The notes under the pieces: generated by a model
What the model was told of the DNA's origin: nothing
Databases searched by the model: none
Seen by the model: only the letters and a program-made list of their open reading frames with translations
Source: Phaseolus vulgaris
Taxonomy: Eukaryota; Streptophyta; Magnoliopsida; Fabales; Fabaceae
Length of the DNA: 64,000 nucleotides
Assembly: GCF_000499845.2 (NCBI RefSeq)
Contig: NC_023754.2
Span: 28,783,869-28,847,868 of the forward strand
Direction: 5' to 3'
Made by a program: the position numbers and the translations under genes
Shown: in pieces, positions 39,501 through 49,504 of the stretch
How the letters are laid out: every line of letters starts with the position of its first letter
How positions within the stretch are numbered: position 1 is the first letter of the stretch

Positions 39501-40121
39501 AGCAATCCTTTCCAAATTTAAAATCTACAAACCCAATAAAAAAACACTCTCCTTTTATTTTCCAAATTATATACGTAATATTTTCTCCTTTTGTTCCCCT
39601 TTCATTTAAACAACACTATGCAATTATTTAATAAACACAATAAATATTTCCGTTGGCAACATCCTCACAATCATCTTCAGTTTAAACCAGTTCCCCACTT
39701 CGTTAGTCCACAAAGCCAACTCTTGAAGCCAACACATGCACCAAATCAGACGAACATTAAAACACAGCAAAGCCTTACTCCTATACTTACGGTTATCCAA
39801 GTTCAATGACAAAAACGACTAAAGCTAGTTATATCCGATATATAGAAAGTCAGTTTATTCAAACCCAACACTGACAGTAAAATTCAATCCATGAAACGAA
39901 TCTTGAGGCACTGCAGTGCAGAGATACCTGAAATTGCGACAAATTTCAGGGACACTCATTTTGTAGAGCAAATTGGACTTCGGTTGGCGGAGCCTAATGC
40001 AGAAGACGGTGGCAGGGATGACTGATTCCTGCTCCATTGGATCCTCTTCTTCGCAACTCACTGCTTCATTCGTCTTCTGGGAACCCTCCTCTGGCTCCTT
40101 TGTAGCAGCAATTTGATTCAT
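20656..40121 (-). CDS. MED16: Mediator complex subunit 16 (SFR6-like)
   Basis: Sixteen coding exons, all GT-AG and phase-consistent: 40121-39928, 31068-31000, 30296-30208, 28965-28853, 28500-28399, 27876-27786, 26599-26006, 25754-25136, 25020-24941, 24776-24694, 23963-23727, 23408-23237, 22837-22320, 22162-21986, 21566-21201, 20802-20656. They give 1216 aa; the Arabidopsis homologue is about 1,270. The start is the first ATG (MNQIAATKEPEEGSQK), followed by PATVFCIRLRQPKSNL. A WD40/beta-propeller-type N-terminal half follows (FWIPIHIMIPERPTECAVFN; SPEAAAQSAATTTWGSG). A helical middle follows (RIKCRLLEGANAQEVRAMV), and a Ser/Pro-rich linker. The C-terminus has two Cys pairs (CIRC and CPICGGTWVRVV), a zinc-ribbon-like pattern. 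MED16 is a tail subunit of Mediator that links activators to RNA polymerase II, in plants for cold, iron, defence and cell-wall responses. Intron 1 is 8.9 kb because of a nested retrotransposon, but its splice sites look intact. Confidence 0.96.
26645..27325. repeat. Direct tandem duplication of about 335 bp in MED16 intron 6
   Basis: Two adjacent copies, about 26649-26980 and 26985-27323, share long blocks in the same order. Examples are ATTGCACTATAATTAGAAAA, TCTAATTTCAGGCATTGCCA and GGCAAGTGTCTCCCTGTTAT. They differ by scattered substitutions and small indels. The copies lie wholly within the intron between exons 6 and 7, so the coding sequence is not affected. Confidence 0.88.
30534..30561. 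repeat. (AT)n microsatellite in MED16 intron 2
   Basis: About 14 uninterrupted TA units between exons 2 and 3. Confidence 0.9.
31272..31527 (-). repeat. 3' LTR of the outer element
   Basis: Begins TGTTAGGATCC and ends ACCTAACA on the plus strand (TG...CA). Compared with the other LTR I see one substitution (GAGCT versus GAGTT near 31385) and one indel in a C run near 31425. Flanked on the left by CGTAC. Confidence 0.92.
31971..32282 (-). repeat. Internal duplicated motif inside the outer element
   Basis: Two similar blocks of about 45 bases lie about 124 bases apart (near 32118-32163 and 32242-32276). Both read TTTCTCTCCTCCCTC followed by ATTCTGTCCC and TTTCTTGATGTCC. On the minus strand they make the repeated peptide DIKK.DR.SEGGEK in a 104-codon frame that I do not regard as a functional gene. 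Confidence 0.7.
32426..32651 (-). repeat. 5' LTR of the outer element, first part (split by copia insertion)
   Basis: Begins TGTTAGGATCC as in the 3' LTR and matches it up to CTAAC at 32647-32651, where the copia element enters. The remainder of the LTR resumes after 36865. Confidence 0.92.
32652..32886 (-). repeat. 3' LTR of the copia element
   Basis: On the minus strand it starts TGTTGCATAATC and ends TTTCCACT. The end is fixed by the target duplication on one side and, in the other LTR, by the primer-binding site that starts right after ACT. This gives TG...CT termini. Confidence 0.93.
32887..32895 (-). other. Polypurine tract of the copia element
   Basis: GAGGGGGAG on the minus strand directly abuts the 3' LTR and overlaps the pol stop codon (TGA at 32896-32894). 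It is the expected primer for plus-strand DNA synthesis. Confidence 0.85.
32894..36250 (-). CDS. Copia pol polyprotein (protease-integrase-RT-RNaseH), no gag
   Basis: One open frame of 1118 aa. The aspartic protease motif DSGATDHM is at about residue 37. The integrase HHCC zinc region (HRRLGHPPF...CDVCQFAKHH) and the catalytic core with SDVWGPSP, SDNGREY and PQQNGVAERKNRH follow. The reverse transcriptase has CRWIYTVKYKSDG, FDVKNAFLHG and the catalytic YVDD near residue 800. RNase H ends it (DADYAGS, STTGYC, SSAEAEFRA). No stop or frameshift interrupts these domains. The frame starts only about 36 residues before the protease, at what looks like the extreme C-terminus of a gag (SLSKPSSYC), and an in-frame stop lies 9 nt upstream of the ATG. 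Intact copia elements encode about 250-300 more N-terminal residues. So capsid functions must come from another element. Confidence 0.93.
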   Translation of the reverse strand: MDSLSKPSSYCSFTMSGKSSSFLSFNASSTENIWIIDSGATDHMTPHSSSFSSYTTLSGKPYITIANGSTTPINGRGNIHLQPSFPLKNVLHVPKLSNNLLSIQKITQDLNCTVVFFPSHCVFQDLVTGKTIGIAKEQGGLYYLQHEESKKGARLQAHTSNLQQGRESWSSSQIWLQHRRLGHPPFSTLKSLFPVLFTKVSAESFHCDVCQFAKHHRTTFPPNGNKSSKPFDLIHSDVWGPSPIPNISGTKWFVSFIDDCTRVTWLFLMKDKSEVFHLFVKFYRMIQTQFESSIKRLRSDNGREYVNQNLSKFLEENGVVHELTCVDTPQQNGVAERKNRHLLEVTRALLFQTSVPRSYWGEAVLTATYLINRLPSRVLEGVTPIQVMTTFYPSIPMLNSLQNRVFGCPAFVHVHSPNRGKLDPRAIKCVFIGYAPYKKGYKCYHPQSRKVYISKDVTFHETESFFPSSQLQGESIQEAEDLELPPFPLLQDFVLRKDDKDPAPTSLPEKNNEDKYFGKQYQRRQQEPVLVEQQLQLSEPEVRTHTSETLEDTLNTAFEPNLNDLPIALRKEKRSCAKYPISQFVSTEKLSMQHQSFLSAIDSIKIPTSVQEALKDDNWIRAMNEEMSALERNETWEIVERPKDKKAVGCRWIYTVKYKSDGTLDRYKARLVAKGYTQTYGIDYEETFAPVAKMNTVRIILSLAAHFGWAMHQFDVKNAFLHGSLEEEVYMEIPPGYGIVNEGNKACRLKKALYGLKQSPRAWFGRFTQAMVSLGYRQSQGDHTLFIKHSQNGKLTLLLVYVDDMIITGDDEIEKQNLRERLAAQFEMKDLGKLKYFLGIEVAYSRQGIFISQRKYILDLLKEIGKLGCKPTGVPIEQNHRIGNDEENPKVEKTQYQRLVGKLIYLSHTRPDIAYAVSVVSQFMHDPRERHLQAVDKIIQYLKASPGKGLLFKKGENLSMKVYTDADYAGSIVDRRSTTGYCMFLGGNLVTWRSKKQNVVARSSAEAEFRAMAQGVCELLWMKIILDDLKIKYEAPMSLACDNKSAISIAHNPVQHDRTKHVEIDRHFIKEKLDDGLIATEYIPSRLQLADMFTKGLPAKQFEDLTCKLGMIDIHSPT
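36251..36618 (-). other. Copia leader with short tandem repeats, gag replaced
   Basis: Two repeat blocks lie between PBS and pol. One is GC-rich with several copies of TTTCCGGCGAGC-like units followed by GGTGGT runs (about 36335-36475). The other has three copies of GCAGCAATGAAGGCT-like units spaced about 35-45 bases (36501-36580). No gag frame is present. An intact copia would have gag here. Confidence 0.75.
36619..36630 (-). other. Primer-binding site, initiator tRNA-Met type
   Basis: The minus strand reads TGGTATCAGAGC immediately after the 5' LTR end. This is the standard plant copia PBS, complementary to the 3' end of initiator tRNA-Met. Confidence 0.95.
36631..36865 (-). repeat. 5' LTR of the copia element
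   Basis: Same 235-bp sequence as 32652-32886; I found no difference when reading the two side by side. Followed on the plus strand by the duplication CTAAC. Confidence 0.93.
36866..36901 (-). repeat. 5' LTR of the outer element, remaining part
   Basis: Starts with the duplicated CTAAC, continues TAACTCCTCCTCC and ends TGTAACCTAACA, matching the last part of the intact LTR at 31272-31527. Followed by the outer duplication CGTAC. Confidence 0.92.
38811..38947. repeat. 48-bp tandem repeat, almost three copies, in MED16 intron 1
   Basis: Units start at 38811, 38859 and 38907, each beginning ACAAA(A/G)GGGACCCTCCATTA and continuing CAATTAC with an AGGTTTTAAAATG end. Units differ at a few positions, and the third is truncated. 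It lies upstream (in gene sense) of the retrotransposon insertion. Confidence 0.9.
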
Positions 40122-42769
40122 AACCGAAAACAAAAGGCTCTGATGTATATATAATATTTATGCAGGAAGGAAGAGAGAAAGAGGTGGAAGTGAGGGAAAG
40201 TCGCAATTGATGGCGACGGATGAAGAGAAAGAAAAGACGTGATTATGAGTGGGGTTACTGTGCATTTACATTTAGCACTCTTACACACTTTTTCGTCTAT
40301 TCTCTGTGTGCTACTTCACTTTAATTTCAAATCATCAAATTACAATAACATTCACAAATATATATATATATATACCATACTACAAAATTTGGTAAGCACT
40401 CACAAGAAAGTTCTTAAAAAGTTCAAATGAATTTTAATTTGAAGTAACATTTTTGTTTGCTGATGAAGAAGATGATTTATAGAGAAGTTGAAGTTGGTGG
40501 TTAGATTGAGTGAATTTAACTTTTGAGAATTTGGTTTGCATTATTATTTGAGTAATTATTCAAACCACCTTCATCTCTAAATACTTTAAAATTCATTCAT
40601 ATATTTTTATTTAAAAAAATATTAAAAAATAAAAATTAATTATACAATATTATAATTCTTAATATTATTATTTTAATTTTTTTTAAATATTACATAACTT
40701 TTTCGCATGTGTGGCACTTATTTATTGCAACCAAAAGAGGGTACAGGAGTCGTCGGCAGAAGCATGTGTCGGCTTCATCCTTTCTCTCACTGCCAACCAA
40801 CAAACCAACCTTCTTCTTTTACTTTCATCGTATTCATGCAATTTCACATCAAATTCATCCTAAATAAATTTAATTGATTTCATAAAAGTTACTAAATTGA
40901 TTTTCTCAGTTGTTATTGTACTGTGAGCACAGAATGTATTGTAAAATATTCATTTAAAAAACGTAAAATAAAAAGTTTAGAAATATTTTATTGGGAAAGA
41001 TGTTAGGTGAATATTCTTGACATAAAAGAAGTGTAGAATAAGACAAGATGTTAAAAAAAGCGTTGTGAAAGACTCTTGTTTGGTCAACCCATTCAACCTT
41101 TCCCATTTCAATGCTTTGAAGTATGTGCATAGCTATATAATATTTTCATATTCAAAGTGTCATCAATAATATAATATATATGAATAATATAACTTGTGAT
41201 GGTTGGGTTTCAATCATGTAGGGTCCATGAATGATACAACTTGTGATATTTGGGTTTCAATTATGTAGGATGCTCTATTAGATTGTCTATCTGTTTATTA
41301 TAATTGTTTTATGAGTTATTTATTGAATGATTTTTTTTATAAAATTTATATACAGAGTTGTGATATTTGTGAAGGTATTGTTGTGAGATAATTATTTTTG
41401 TATTATTATCAAAGCTTAATTATTTTTTAATATATATATTAAAGGTTCAAAATTAATTTTATCACACAGATTTTAAAAAGTTCAAGTTTCAACTTTTTAA
41501 AAAAAGTTTAATTCGGTTTCAGTATTTATTTAAAAGTTTAATGTAGTTTTAATTTTTTAAAATTAATTTAATGTGATTGTTTCAAACTTTTTTAAAACTA
41601 TTGAATGCAAATGTGTTTGTGTAGTGGTATAAATGTTAAGGTAAATATGTTTAAATGAGAATAATCTCACAGAAAAAAAAAACACATTAAAATGTTTATT
41701 AAAGAAATATGATCATAATGAATTTTTAAAAAAATTCATAACCGAATCAACTTTTGATTCTTGATATAGGAATTAAAAGGGTAATTAAACATATTATTAA
41801 TAAAATATTATTTTTTTTTAATTTTATTCTTATTTTTTTAATTACATTGTATCACTTACAACCTTTCATACATTATTTTCTTCATTTTTTACTATATTTA
41901 TCTTAATCCAAATAACCTCACATTTTCTCCTTTAAATCATCACAAATTCATTTCCTACGTTTACTCCCTAATCCAAAAATACCATCAATTATATAAATAT
42001 AAAAAATTGTATTAATTTAAGTTTCAGATTTTTACTATGTAATTTTCTTAAAAGCTTTATGTTCTTAAAAAATATATATTTTTCTTATTATAATTTTATA
42101 AAAGCAAATTTTTTAATACTAATAAAAAATTAATATTAAAATAAATTTAGATTAAATTACTAATATATTAACAAAATTAAAAAAAACTTAAATTATTTCA
42201 CTGATATAAAAAAGAGAGTAAATCACAAAGGAAAAAAATATTAAAAGCAAAAACAAAATTAAAGGAATAAGGTGGTGTATTATCCCAGCATTTATTCCAG
42301 CATTTGAAACACGAGGGCATATTTTAATAAAACAAAGAAATTGTTGTTTATTTAAGTCTTGATATCCTTTGACTATGAAAATGCTATTTTCAGCATTCAG
42401 AATTAATATCATTAGTCAAATATATAGGTTAACTAAACTATAATGGGAAATTTTACGTTGATATGTTATTTTAAAGGTGCACAAAAAACTTGAAATTTGA
42501 ATGAAAATGATTGTTGTAATGGTAATGCAAGATTATAGTAATTAAGTATTCAAGTATGGTAGCCGCCACAAGTTCATGGGACCAACAACACTACGCAATT
42601 CATTTACTTTCTTTATTTCTTTTTAACCCATACCAAATACCATAACAAATAAATAAATTGGATTAGTTTAATTGATTTTAGTTTTATTTTTAATTGTGTT
42701 TTAAATACCTTTTAATCTCTAAACAATTATTTTAACAGACTGCATATTAAATTTGAAATCTCGAAGTGT

Positions 42770-43115
42770 GCTACGGATTCATTAATCCAAAAGTGAATTA
42801 TGTTGCATTCTGTAAGCAAATTTTACATAAATTATTGATTTATGGATTGTTGAATCCGGAAGTCTAATTTCTATTACGGATTGGTAGATCTGGAATGATT
42901 TTTTTCAATTATGGATTTCTGAATCCGGAATGCATATTTTGAATTACGAATTGACGGATCCGGAGTGGTTTTTTCATGATGTTTTGCATTTTTTGATTTT
43001 GGATTAACACTATGTACTACCGGAAGTATCAATCCAGGAGATTACCAGATGCGCCAATTCGAAAATTTACCGGAAGTGTCAATCCAAAAATTTACCGGAT
43101 TTTCTTAATCTGGAA
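42770..43115. repeat. Degenerate repeat with inverted GGATT/AATCC pairs
   Basis: About six units of roughly 40-60 bases, each holding a small inverted pair such as ATGGATT..TGAATCCGGAA or ACGGATT..AGATCTGGAA, followed by an A/T-rich spacer. Later units read TACCGGAAGT.TCAATCC (43019 and 43068). No coding potential. The block runs toward the 43169-43207 motif and may form one repeat with it. Confidence 0.65.
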
Positions 43116-43168
43116 TAAAAAAAAAATGTACAGTTTATAGGGACAGTTTTGTCTTTTCGTAACCTTAT

Positions 43169-43207
43169 GGAGTGCAGGAAGAAAAATGTAGGGGTGCAGG
43201 AAGAAAC
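43169..43207 (+). repeat. Terminal motif of a dispersed repeat (copy A)
   Basis: GGAGTGCAGGAAG, an A-rich stretch with ATGTAG, then GGGTGCAGGAAGAAA. The same arrangement occurs at 60535-60577, and an inverted version at about 60277-60303. Confidence 0.6.
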
Positions 43208-44324
43208 CGTCATTCCCAATAAGTAATGAAGCCCACAAGCCCAATAAGGTATTGCCCACCCCAACCCATGAGTTGAGATTCTTGCCTTTTATAAAAAATT
43301 TAATCACCTTTTGTACATTCCGGAAACAAAAAGAAATTAAAAAAAAAATAAAAATGCATGAAGAAACACACCAACCCTTTCAACAGTAGAATCCCAAAGT
43401 ATAAGAGTAAAAAAAAAATCATAGAGAAAAATCTCCCATGTTCGAGCTTAGTAAAGAAAAAGACCACTGAATTATGAACCACAGTGCATTTTTATATATA
43501 AAATTATTGTATTTTGTGTAAAGAACTCTATTTTTATTTTCTAAAAATATTTAGAAAGAAGTGTAGTGAAATGTTAAGAAAAATTACACTCAAATGCAAT
43601 TTATATGATCTCAACTGTGACCTTCCTTAAACCAAACCATTTTTTAAAACCTTGATGCATAATAATAAAACATAGAATATACAGAAGGTGGTGATATAGA
43701 TAATTTAATTTATTAGAATAAGATTTATTTAAAAAATAATATTACAGGCATTGACCCAACGATAGTGGAACTTTAACTAGAAGAGCAAAAATGAGTTTCC
43801 ACTAGAGTGTGACCAGGTGGGAACTGGCGCTGACATATGAGACTGTTTATACTTTCATTTCATTTTTCTGATTAATTTATAAAAAAATAATTGTAATATA
43901 TGGCTGTTAAATGAACTATTAACATTTAAGTAAGAAATTTTAAGCTTAATTACACAAAATGATTCTATTGAATTAGAAAAACTAAATTTACATTGAAACA
44001 TCCATCTACCTATATTAATATTTATGGACCTTACGTGTAAGGATTTGTGAAGAATGTCCGAAATATTTTTTAATAATAATTTCAGGATGATTAAGACGTA
44101 ATATTATTTTTAAGAAATGAATTTTTAAGTTTAATTTAATTTTATAAAACTGACTTAGTGATGTCTACATCATTTATATACATAAAATGTCTTGATCTCT
44201 ATTTGACATGAGGTGGAATGAGACGATCAACTCGTGTATGGAGATATATAAAGGTGATACGATACAGTTCGATAACGAATGATCTGATAAGGTCAACAAA
44301 CTTTTATAGAGATAGACCAAAAAA

Positions 44325-44405
44325 TGACTATAATATCATATTAACAAGTGGACTTTTAAGTCTACTTCAATCTTATATCGTCTTATAAAGTAAAATTTGC
44401 ATCAG
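44325..44405 (-). repeat. Dispersed short repeat, copy 3 (reverse orientation)
   Basis: The reverse complement contains GCAAATTTTACTTTATAAG, then a TAAG.TTGAAGTAGACTTAAA block and GTCCACTTGTTAATATGAT. These match in order the dispersed repeats at 8464 and 14590, with much divergence. Confidence 0.45.
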
Positions 44406-45518
44406 CTTTAAAAGTGGAGTGATTGATCATTCTGAAATATTTTCTTTCGTTATATTAAAGATTTGGTCTTTGATTACTTCTAATTTTGGTTCGGCTTGTT
44501 TTTCCTTTTCTGATTGATGTCTTAATCCGTTGACTTGTTTGCTTATGATCAAAAGTCTTTGATAGTAGTTTGTTAGTTTGAGTAGTTTGGTTTTATGGTG
44601 TTCTTTTATGTGTCTACATTGATTTTCAATTGGTAGGTTATAGCATGATTACAAAGTCTCTCTTTTGAATAGAATTGCTAGTAGCTATATGAGTTTGATC
44701 ACCCCTTAAAATATTCATATTTTTATTTTTTTTACTAATAAAAAAATAAAATTTACATTATAAAGTATATCCTAATATCTAGTCTAGAATATATTTAATT
44801 ATTTGGTGTGACATAGAATAAACGTGTTGATCGCCGGAAGTGGTAGAATATAGTCAGCTAATTCCCATTACCGGTATTTAGTCTATGTCTCATGTAGAAC
44901 AAAAATCATAAGATTGAAGTGATAGATATGAATGAAAGATGCGTTTTGAAAAAAATATTGAGAATTAGCGACAGAAAAGGCAGACACTAACTGCACCAAA
45001 CAACTCTCTCTCAATTTTCCATTTTTATATTCACTGCCGGCTGGCGGCTATATGCCACATTTCCTTGCTTTCAAATTTCAATCATGTCACCACTAATCAA
45101 CTCTATTTTCACATTTTGTTTCTCATTCTTCTTTCAACTTTAAGCCATACTTATCACTACCACACCTCTGTTCCCACCTCCTTTTTCTTATCACCCAAAT
45201 AAGGTACTCATCTCAGAAGTAACACTCTTTGTGAAATTATATAAAAAAAATTAATGTTTTACTTTGTTTCAGATTAACAGAAAACTTTTCTGAATTTGCT
45301 TTTGTTAAAATTCCAAATCTTTTTTTAAGAGGTTTCTGGGTTTTGCTCTTCAGTTTTGTGTTTGATTCTTTGATTTGAAGACCGTTTTTCTGTATCTTAA
45401 AATATTTAAAAAGGTCTAATTTTCATTTGGGTGGCCGTGCCAGTGCATATCTTTGTCTCTTAATAGTCTTATGTTAGAATGTTAGATTATGCAGATTGCA
45501 GAGTATACCAGAATCATT

Positions 45519-48347
45519 ATGACTTGTGGCTGCTTTGGAGCCAAATCTGCTAAGAAAAGACGCTCTTCTAATGTTAATGGAGAAATTGATGGTTAGAGAA
45601 AGTTTTGGCAATTTCATTATCAATTATGTGTGTTAAATACTGTAAATAAATTCGTTTTAATGGTTTTGTGGTCAACGGTTATTAACAAGCAATATGTTTA
45701 TCTATAGAATTCTTCTCTTGCCGTTTATATTCATTCATATGTATTCTTTTGTTGTGCAGGTTATCCCCTTGTTAATGTTAGGCAATTTTCTGATAAAGAA
45801 CTGAGATTGGCAACTGATAATTATCACTCAAACAATAAGATAGGACGAGGAGGTTTTGGAACCGTTTACCAGGTATTCAGAGTTCTGATGCTTGTATAAG
45901 TTGCATGCATGAAATCATGAAATCAATATGAATGTTACCTACTCAAACTCTTCACTGAGACCAACCATGTCTGAAGTAGAAGACAATCTGAGAGCAGCTA
46001 GGATTCCATACTTTGCAATGGAAAAAAGTCAATACATTGTTTTTGGGTTATTAAGAATATCATCACACTTAGTAAAAAATTTGTCTGAGTTTCAAGAACA
46101 CTGAATATGTGCTAAGCTATTGAAGAGTAAAAGGTAGCAAGTAATTGTATCATTAGTTTTTTTTATTGATGTTAAGCCATTCTAAATACTCATGTGACAA
46201 TTTTGCTAGGGAACCTTAAGAGATGGAAGACGTATAGCAGTGAAGACTCTCTCAAATTGGTCAAAGCAGGGTGTTCGTGAGTTTTTGACTGAAATCAAAA
46301 CTTTGTCAAATGTTAAACATGCAAACCTTGTTGAATTGATTGGATTCTGCATCCAAGGACCTAGTCGTACATTAGTCTACGAGTATGTGGAAAATGGAAG
46401 CCTTAATAGTGCACTACTTGGTAAATATGTCAAATGCTTACAGTAAATTATGAAGTCACGAATTGACTCCATATACAGATGATAGAATGAAACATGCATG
46501 TAACCTTTTTTTGTTCTTTTTGGTGTTCTGTAGGCACAAGGAATGAAAAGATTAAACTAGACTGGAGAAAAAGATCTGGTATCTGTTTAGGTACTGCTAA
46601 GGGTCTTGCCTTTCTGCATGAAGAACTTTCACCACCAATTGTGCATAGAGACATCAAAGCTAGTAATGTACTACTTGACAAAGATTTCAATCCCAAAATA
46701 GGTGATTTTGGGTTGGCTAAACTATTTCCAGATGGTATCACTCACGTTAGCACAAGAATTGCTGGAACAGCGTATGTAAATAGTCTATGAGAGTATGAAA
46801 ATAGATTTTTATTTTTCTTATGTCATTCTGTTGGTTGCTCATCTCTACATACAGTTATTGGATTAAGCATACTTCAATTTTTGCTTGAAAAACTGGGATG
46901 TTCTAATTTATCCACTAGTTTATAAATTTTTTGCATTTCAAGATTTATACTTGAACTGTGGATTATGAAACTCATTAAACAGGGTAAGGTTTATATTTAT
47001 GCAGTGGTTACTTAGCACCGGAATATGCAATAGGTGGCCAGTTAACGAAGAAAGCTGATATATACAGCTTTGGGGTTCTCGTGCTTGAAATAGTTAGTGG
47101 CAGAAGCAGTGCCAGGAGAACAAACGGAGGAGGATCACACAAATTTCTCTTGGAATGGGTACATAAATCTTACTTTTATGAGTTACTTTGCAACATTATA
47201 TAATTTAGTCTATGAAATCCTATCATATCTTTTTTATTCACTACCTTGTTTATTCATTATATATCTCTCCACTTCCCTTGTAACCTAACCCTAATACATT
47301 GGTGTGTTCCTAAAAAAATGGCCATCTTTGGATTTAGTTCTTTAAGATCATGAGTTTCCATCCATTATATTTTACAACTACTGTTGGGTGAGGTTTTATT
47401 TGGGACTAAAGTTTGGATATTTAAAAAAATTGGGAACAAAAACATTTAATTTTAAAAGGTTAGACTAAAATCAAATATGGTCCAATTTATTAGGGACAAA
47501 AACAATGGGATTTCAATTTCCCAAAAAGAAATCTAGAGTTGAAATAATTGTAAAAAATAGAAAAAAAAAAGTTGAATAATTGCCACTTAAATGGTGTATC
47601 CATGTCGGACACACAACACTGGTACGATACGTATCGGTGGAGCGTCTAATTCAAAAAAATATTTGTTGAATTTTTAATAATTCTAATACGGTTCTAACAC
47701 AATTTTATAAAGAAAATATACAATTTTCTAAAAACTCAAATTTATAGTATAAATTTTTATTGACTATATAAAGAAATAACAAATCCTTTTGAACTAGTCA
47801 TGAGAAACATCTTTATGCTACACAAGAAAAACTTTATGAACATAAATCTTTATTATTAATTTATATAATTTATAAATATATAATATATAGATCTGTGTTT
47901 CGTGTCTGATATTTTAGAGATTATACGTTTTTTCATATGTGTTTGTATCATATGAGTGTCCGTGTCTATCTATATAGTTAGATGTATGGTATTCATAGTG
48001 TGAAACTTTGGAGTGGACATGATGATAGTTATTATTTGATCTAACAGGCCTGGCAACTTTATGAAGAAGGAAAATTGTTGGAGTTTGTGGATCCAGAGAT
48101 GGAAGAGTTTCCTGAGGAAGAGGTAATGAGATACATGAAGGTTGCACTTTTCTGTACACAGTCAGCAGCAAGTAGAAGGCCTTTGATGATACAAGTTGTT
48201 AGTATGCTATCAAAGACAATCCAACTCAATGAGAAAGAACTTACAGCACCAGGATTATTCACAGATGAAGGAGAATCTTCTCGAAAACACCCTCTTCCTT
48301 TTATTACCTCTACTCATGTTGCTATTACTCAGGTCACCCCAAGGTGA
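45519..48347 (+). CDS. Receptor-like cytoplasmic Ser/Thr kinase, CRPK1 / At1g16670-like
   Basis: Six coding exons: 45519-45591, 45760-45872, 46210-46420, 46534-46771, 47005-47158, 48048-48347. All are GT-AG and in phase; 362 aa. No signal peptide or transmembrane segment, so it is cytoplasmic or membrane-tethered. The N-terminus [15 protein letters not shown] has two Cys and a basic patch, a plausible S-acylation site. Kinase core: glycine loop GRGGFGTVY (53-61), ATP lysine in AVK (74), HRDIKASN (170-177), DFG (190-192), GYLAPEY (213-219). All catalytic residues are present, so it should be an active RD kinase. The tail is Ser/Thr-rich and ends ITQVTPR. CRPK1 relatives phosphorylate 14-3-3 proteins in cold signalling; the substrate here is unknown. 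An in-frame ATG 30 bases upstream (45489) could add ten residues. I prefer 45519 because relatives begin MTC.CFG. Confidence 0.94.
47600..47990. repeat. Possible MITE-like insertion in kinase intron 5
   Basis: The left end reads GTATCCATGTCGGACACA then ACTGGTACGATAC. The right end, reverse-complemented, reads ATAGACACGGACACTCATATGATAC. The shared CGGACAC...GATAC pattern in inverted orientation, with AT-rich filler between, suggests a degenerate terminal-inverted-repeat element. It explains why this intron (889 bp) is the gene's longest. Exact ends and target duplication are not visible. Confidence 0.4.
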
Positions 48348-49504
48348 TGTCTATTCAAGAGTACTTTTTGTTTTTCAAATATTGTTTTACTTTCTTATGT
48401 TATTTCTTTTCAATTTAGCTATAAAAAAATATAACTCGGCATGAAAGCAATCTCGTGCTCCTGCATATTGAAACCTGTATAGTATGTCTGATTATCTTGC
48501 ATTACTTTTATTGACTGTGTGTGATTTGATTACTTTTTCAAAATTCAACGGTAGTAAAACAGAAAAGAAAAATGCATTTATTATTAATTTAAAATGAATT
48601 AAAAGTTAAAGAGATATTTTGATTTAAGTAAAAGGTAGATTCATTTTCAACCTTCACTTTATGAATATTCTTTCATTTTGAAGTCAAATCCTAAAACTTT
48701 TACTCTTAGGAAGCCAAGCAACTAGACAAAAATTGAAACCTGAATCATTCTCACTGTTAATAGACGACATGAGTTTACAACAATATTATTGACACATGAT
48801 AATAATTTGCATCATTTAACTTTGTAATAATCTACTTTGAGAGAAAAAGACTCACCTACCTTGTCAATAAATTACCTGATCAAATAAGATTAAATATACT
48901 TGAAATCTTTATAAATATAATTTAATTTTAATCTAAACTTCTCATTTATTTTAGTCTTCTTAACCTTTTAAATAATTCCTACAATTACAGAGCACAAATA
49001 TAAAACCATACAATAGCTTTAACGATTTTAAAATAACGTGCGCAACATGTAGATATTACATATCTTGAATAAATATGATATAAATCATTTATCACAAATT
49101 TAAAAATTCTAAAGACCAAAATCAACCATTTTTAAAGATGCAAAACCAAATTTAATGAAGGCTGATAAAACTTAATCTTACAGCACATGTAAGGGCAGTA
49201 GGATGAGGTGCATATATATGAACAGAAATTTAAACAGCCGAAAAGAGTCTGTTTGACACCACCAGTCAGCAATCCCAACAAGTACTTTCTGTCTAAAAGG
49301 ATGTAGTTAAACCCATGATCATTGAATCTCTACGTCATGATGGTCAATGGATTTAATTCATACAGAACCTCAAAGTTGGTAATAAAATGCAACCAATAAG
49401 CATTAGAAACTAGTAACAGGGCAAAAAGATTCATTAAAGACAGCAGGTGGAGAAAGAGATGGCAGAAGAAAGATTGAAGGGGAACTGAGTATGATATGCA
49501 AAAA
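48348..49504. other. Intergenic DNA between convergent kinase and clathrin light chain genes
   Basis: Contains the 3' UTRs of both genes. The first 100 bases past the kinase stop are T-rich. No further gene or repeat was recognised. Confidence 0.6.

Larger units (their letters stand above)
40122..45518. other. Intergenic DNA between divergent MED16 and kinase genes
   Basis: This holds both promoters. No gene-like frame was found. A degenerate GGATT/AATCCGGA repeat lies at 42770-43115, a repeat end at 43169-43207 and a reverse copy of the dispersed repeat at about 44325-44405. From 45000 onward the sequence becomes CT-rich, as in plant leaders. CCAAATAAG/GTACTC near 45200 and TTTGTTTCAG near 45270 could be ends of a 5' UTR intron of the kinase gene. 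Confidence 0.55.

Noticed and set aside
40145..40154. TATA-like sequence just upstream of the MED16 ATG
   Set aside because: It is only about 25-30 bases from the start codon, leaving almost no leader. More likely part of the leader or a chance AT run.
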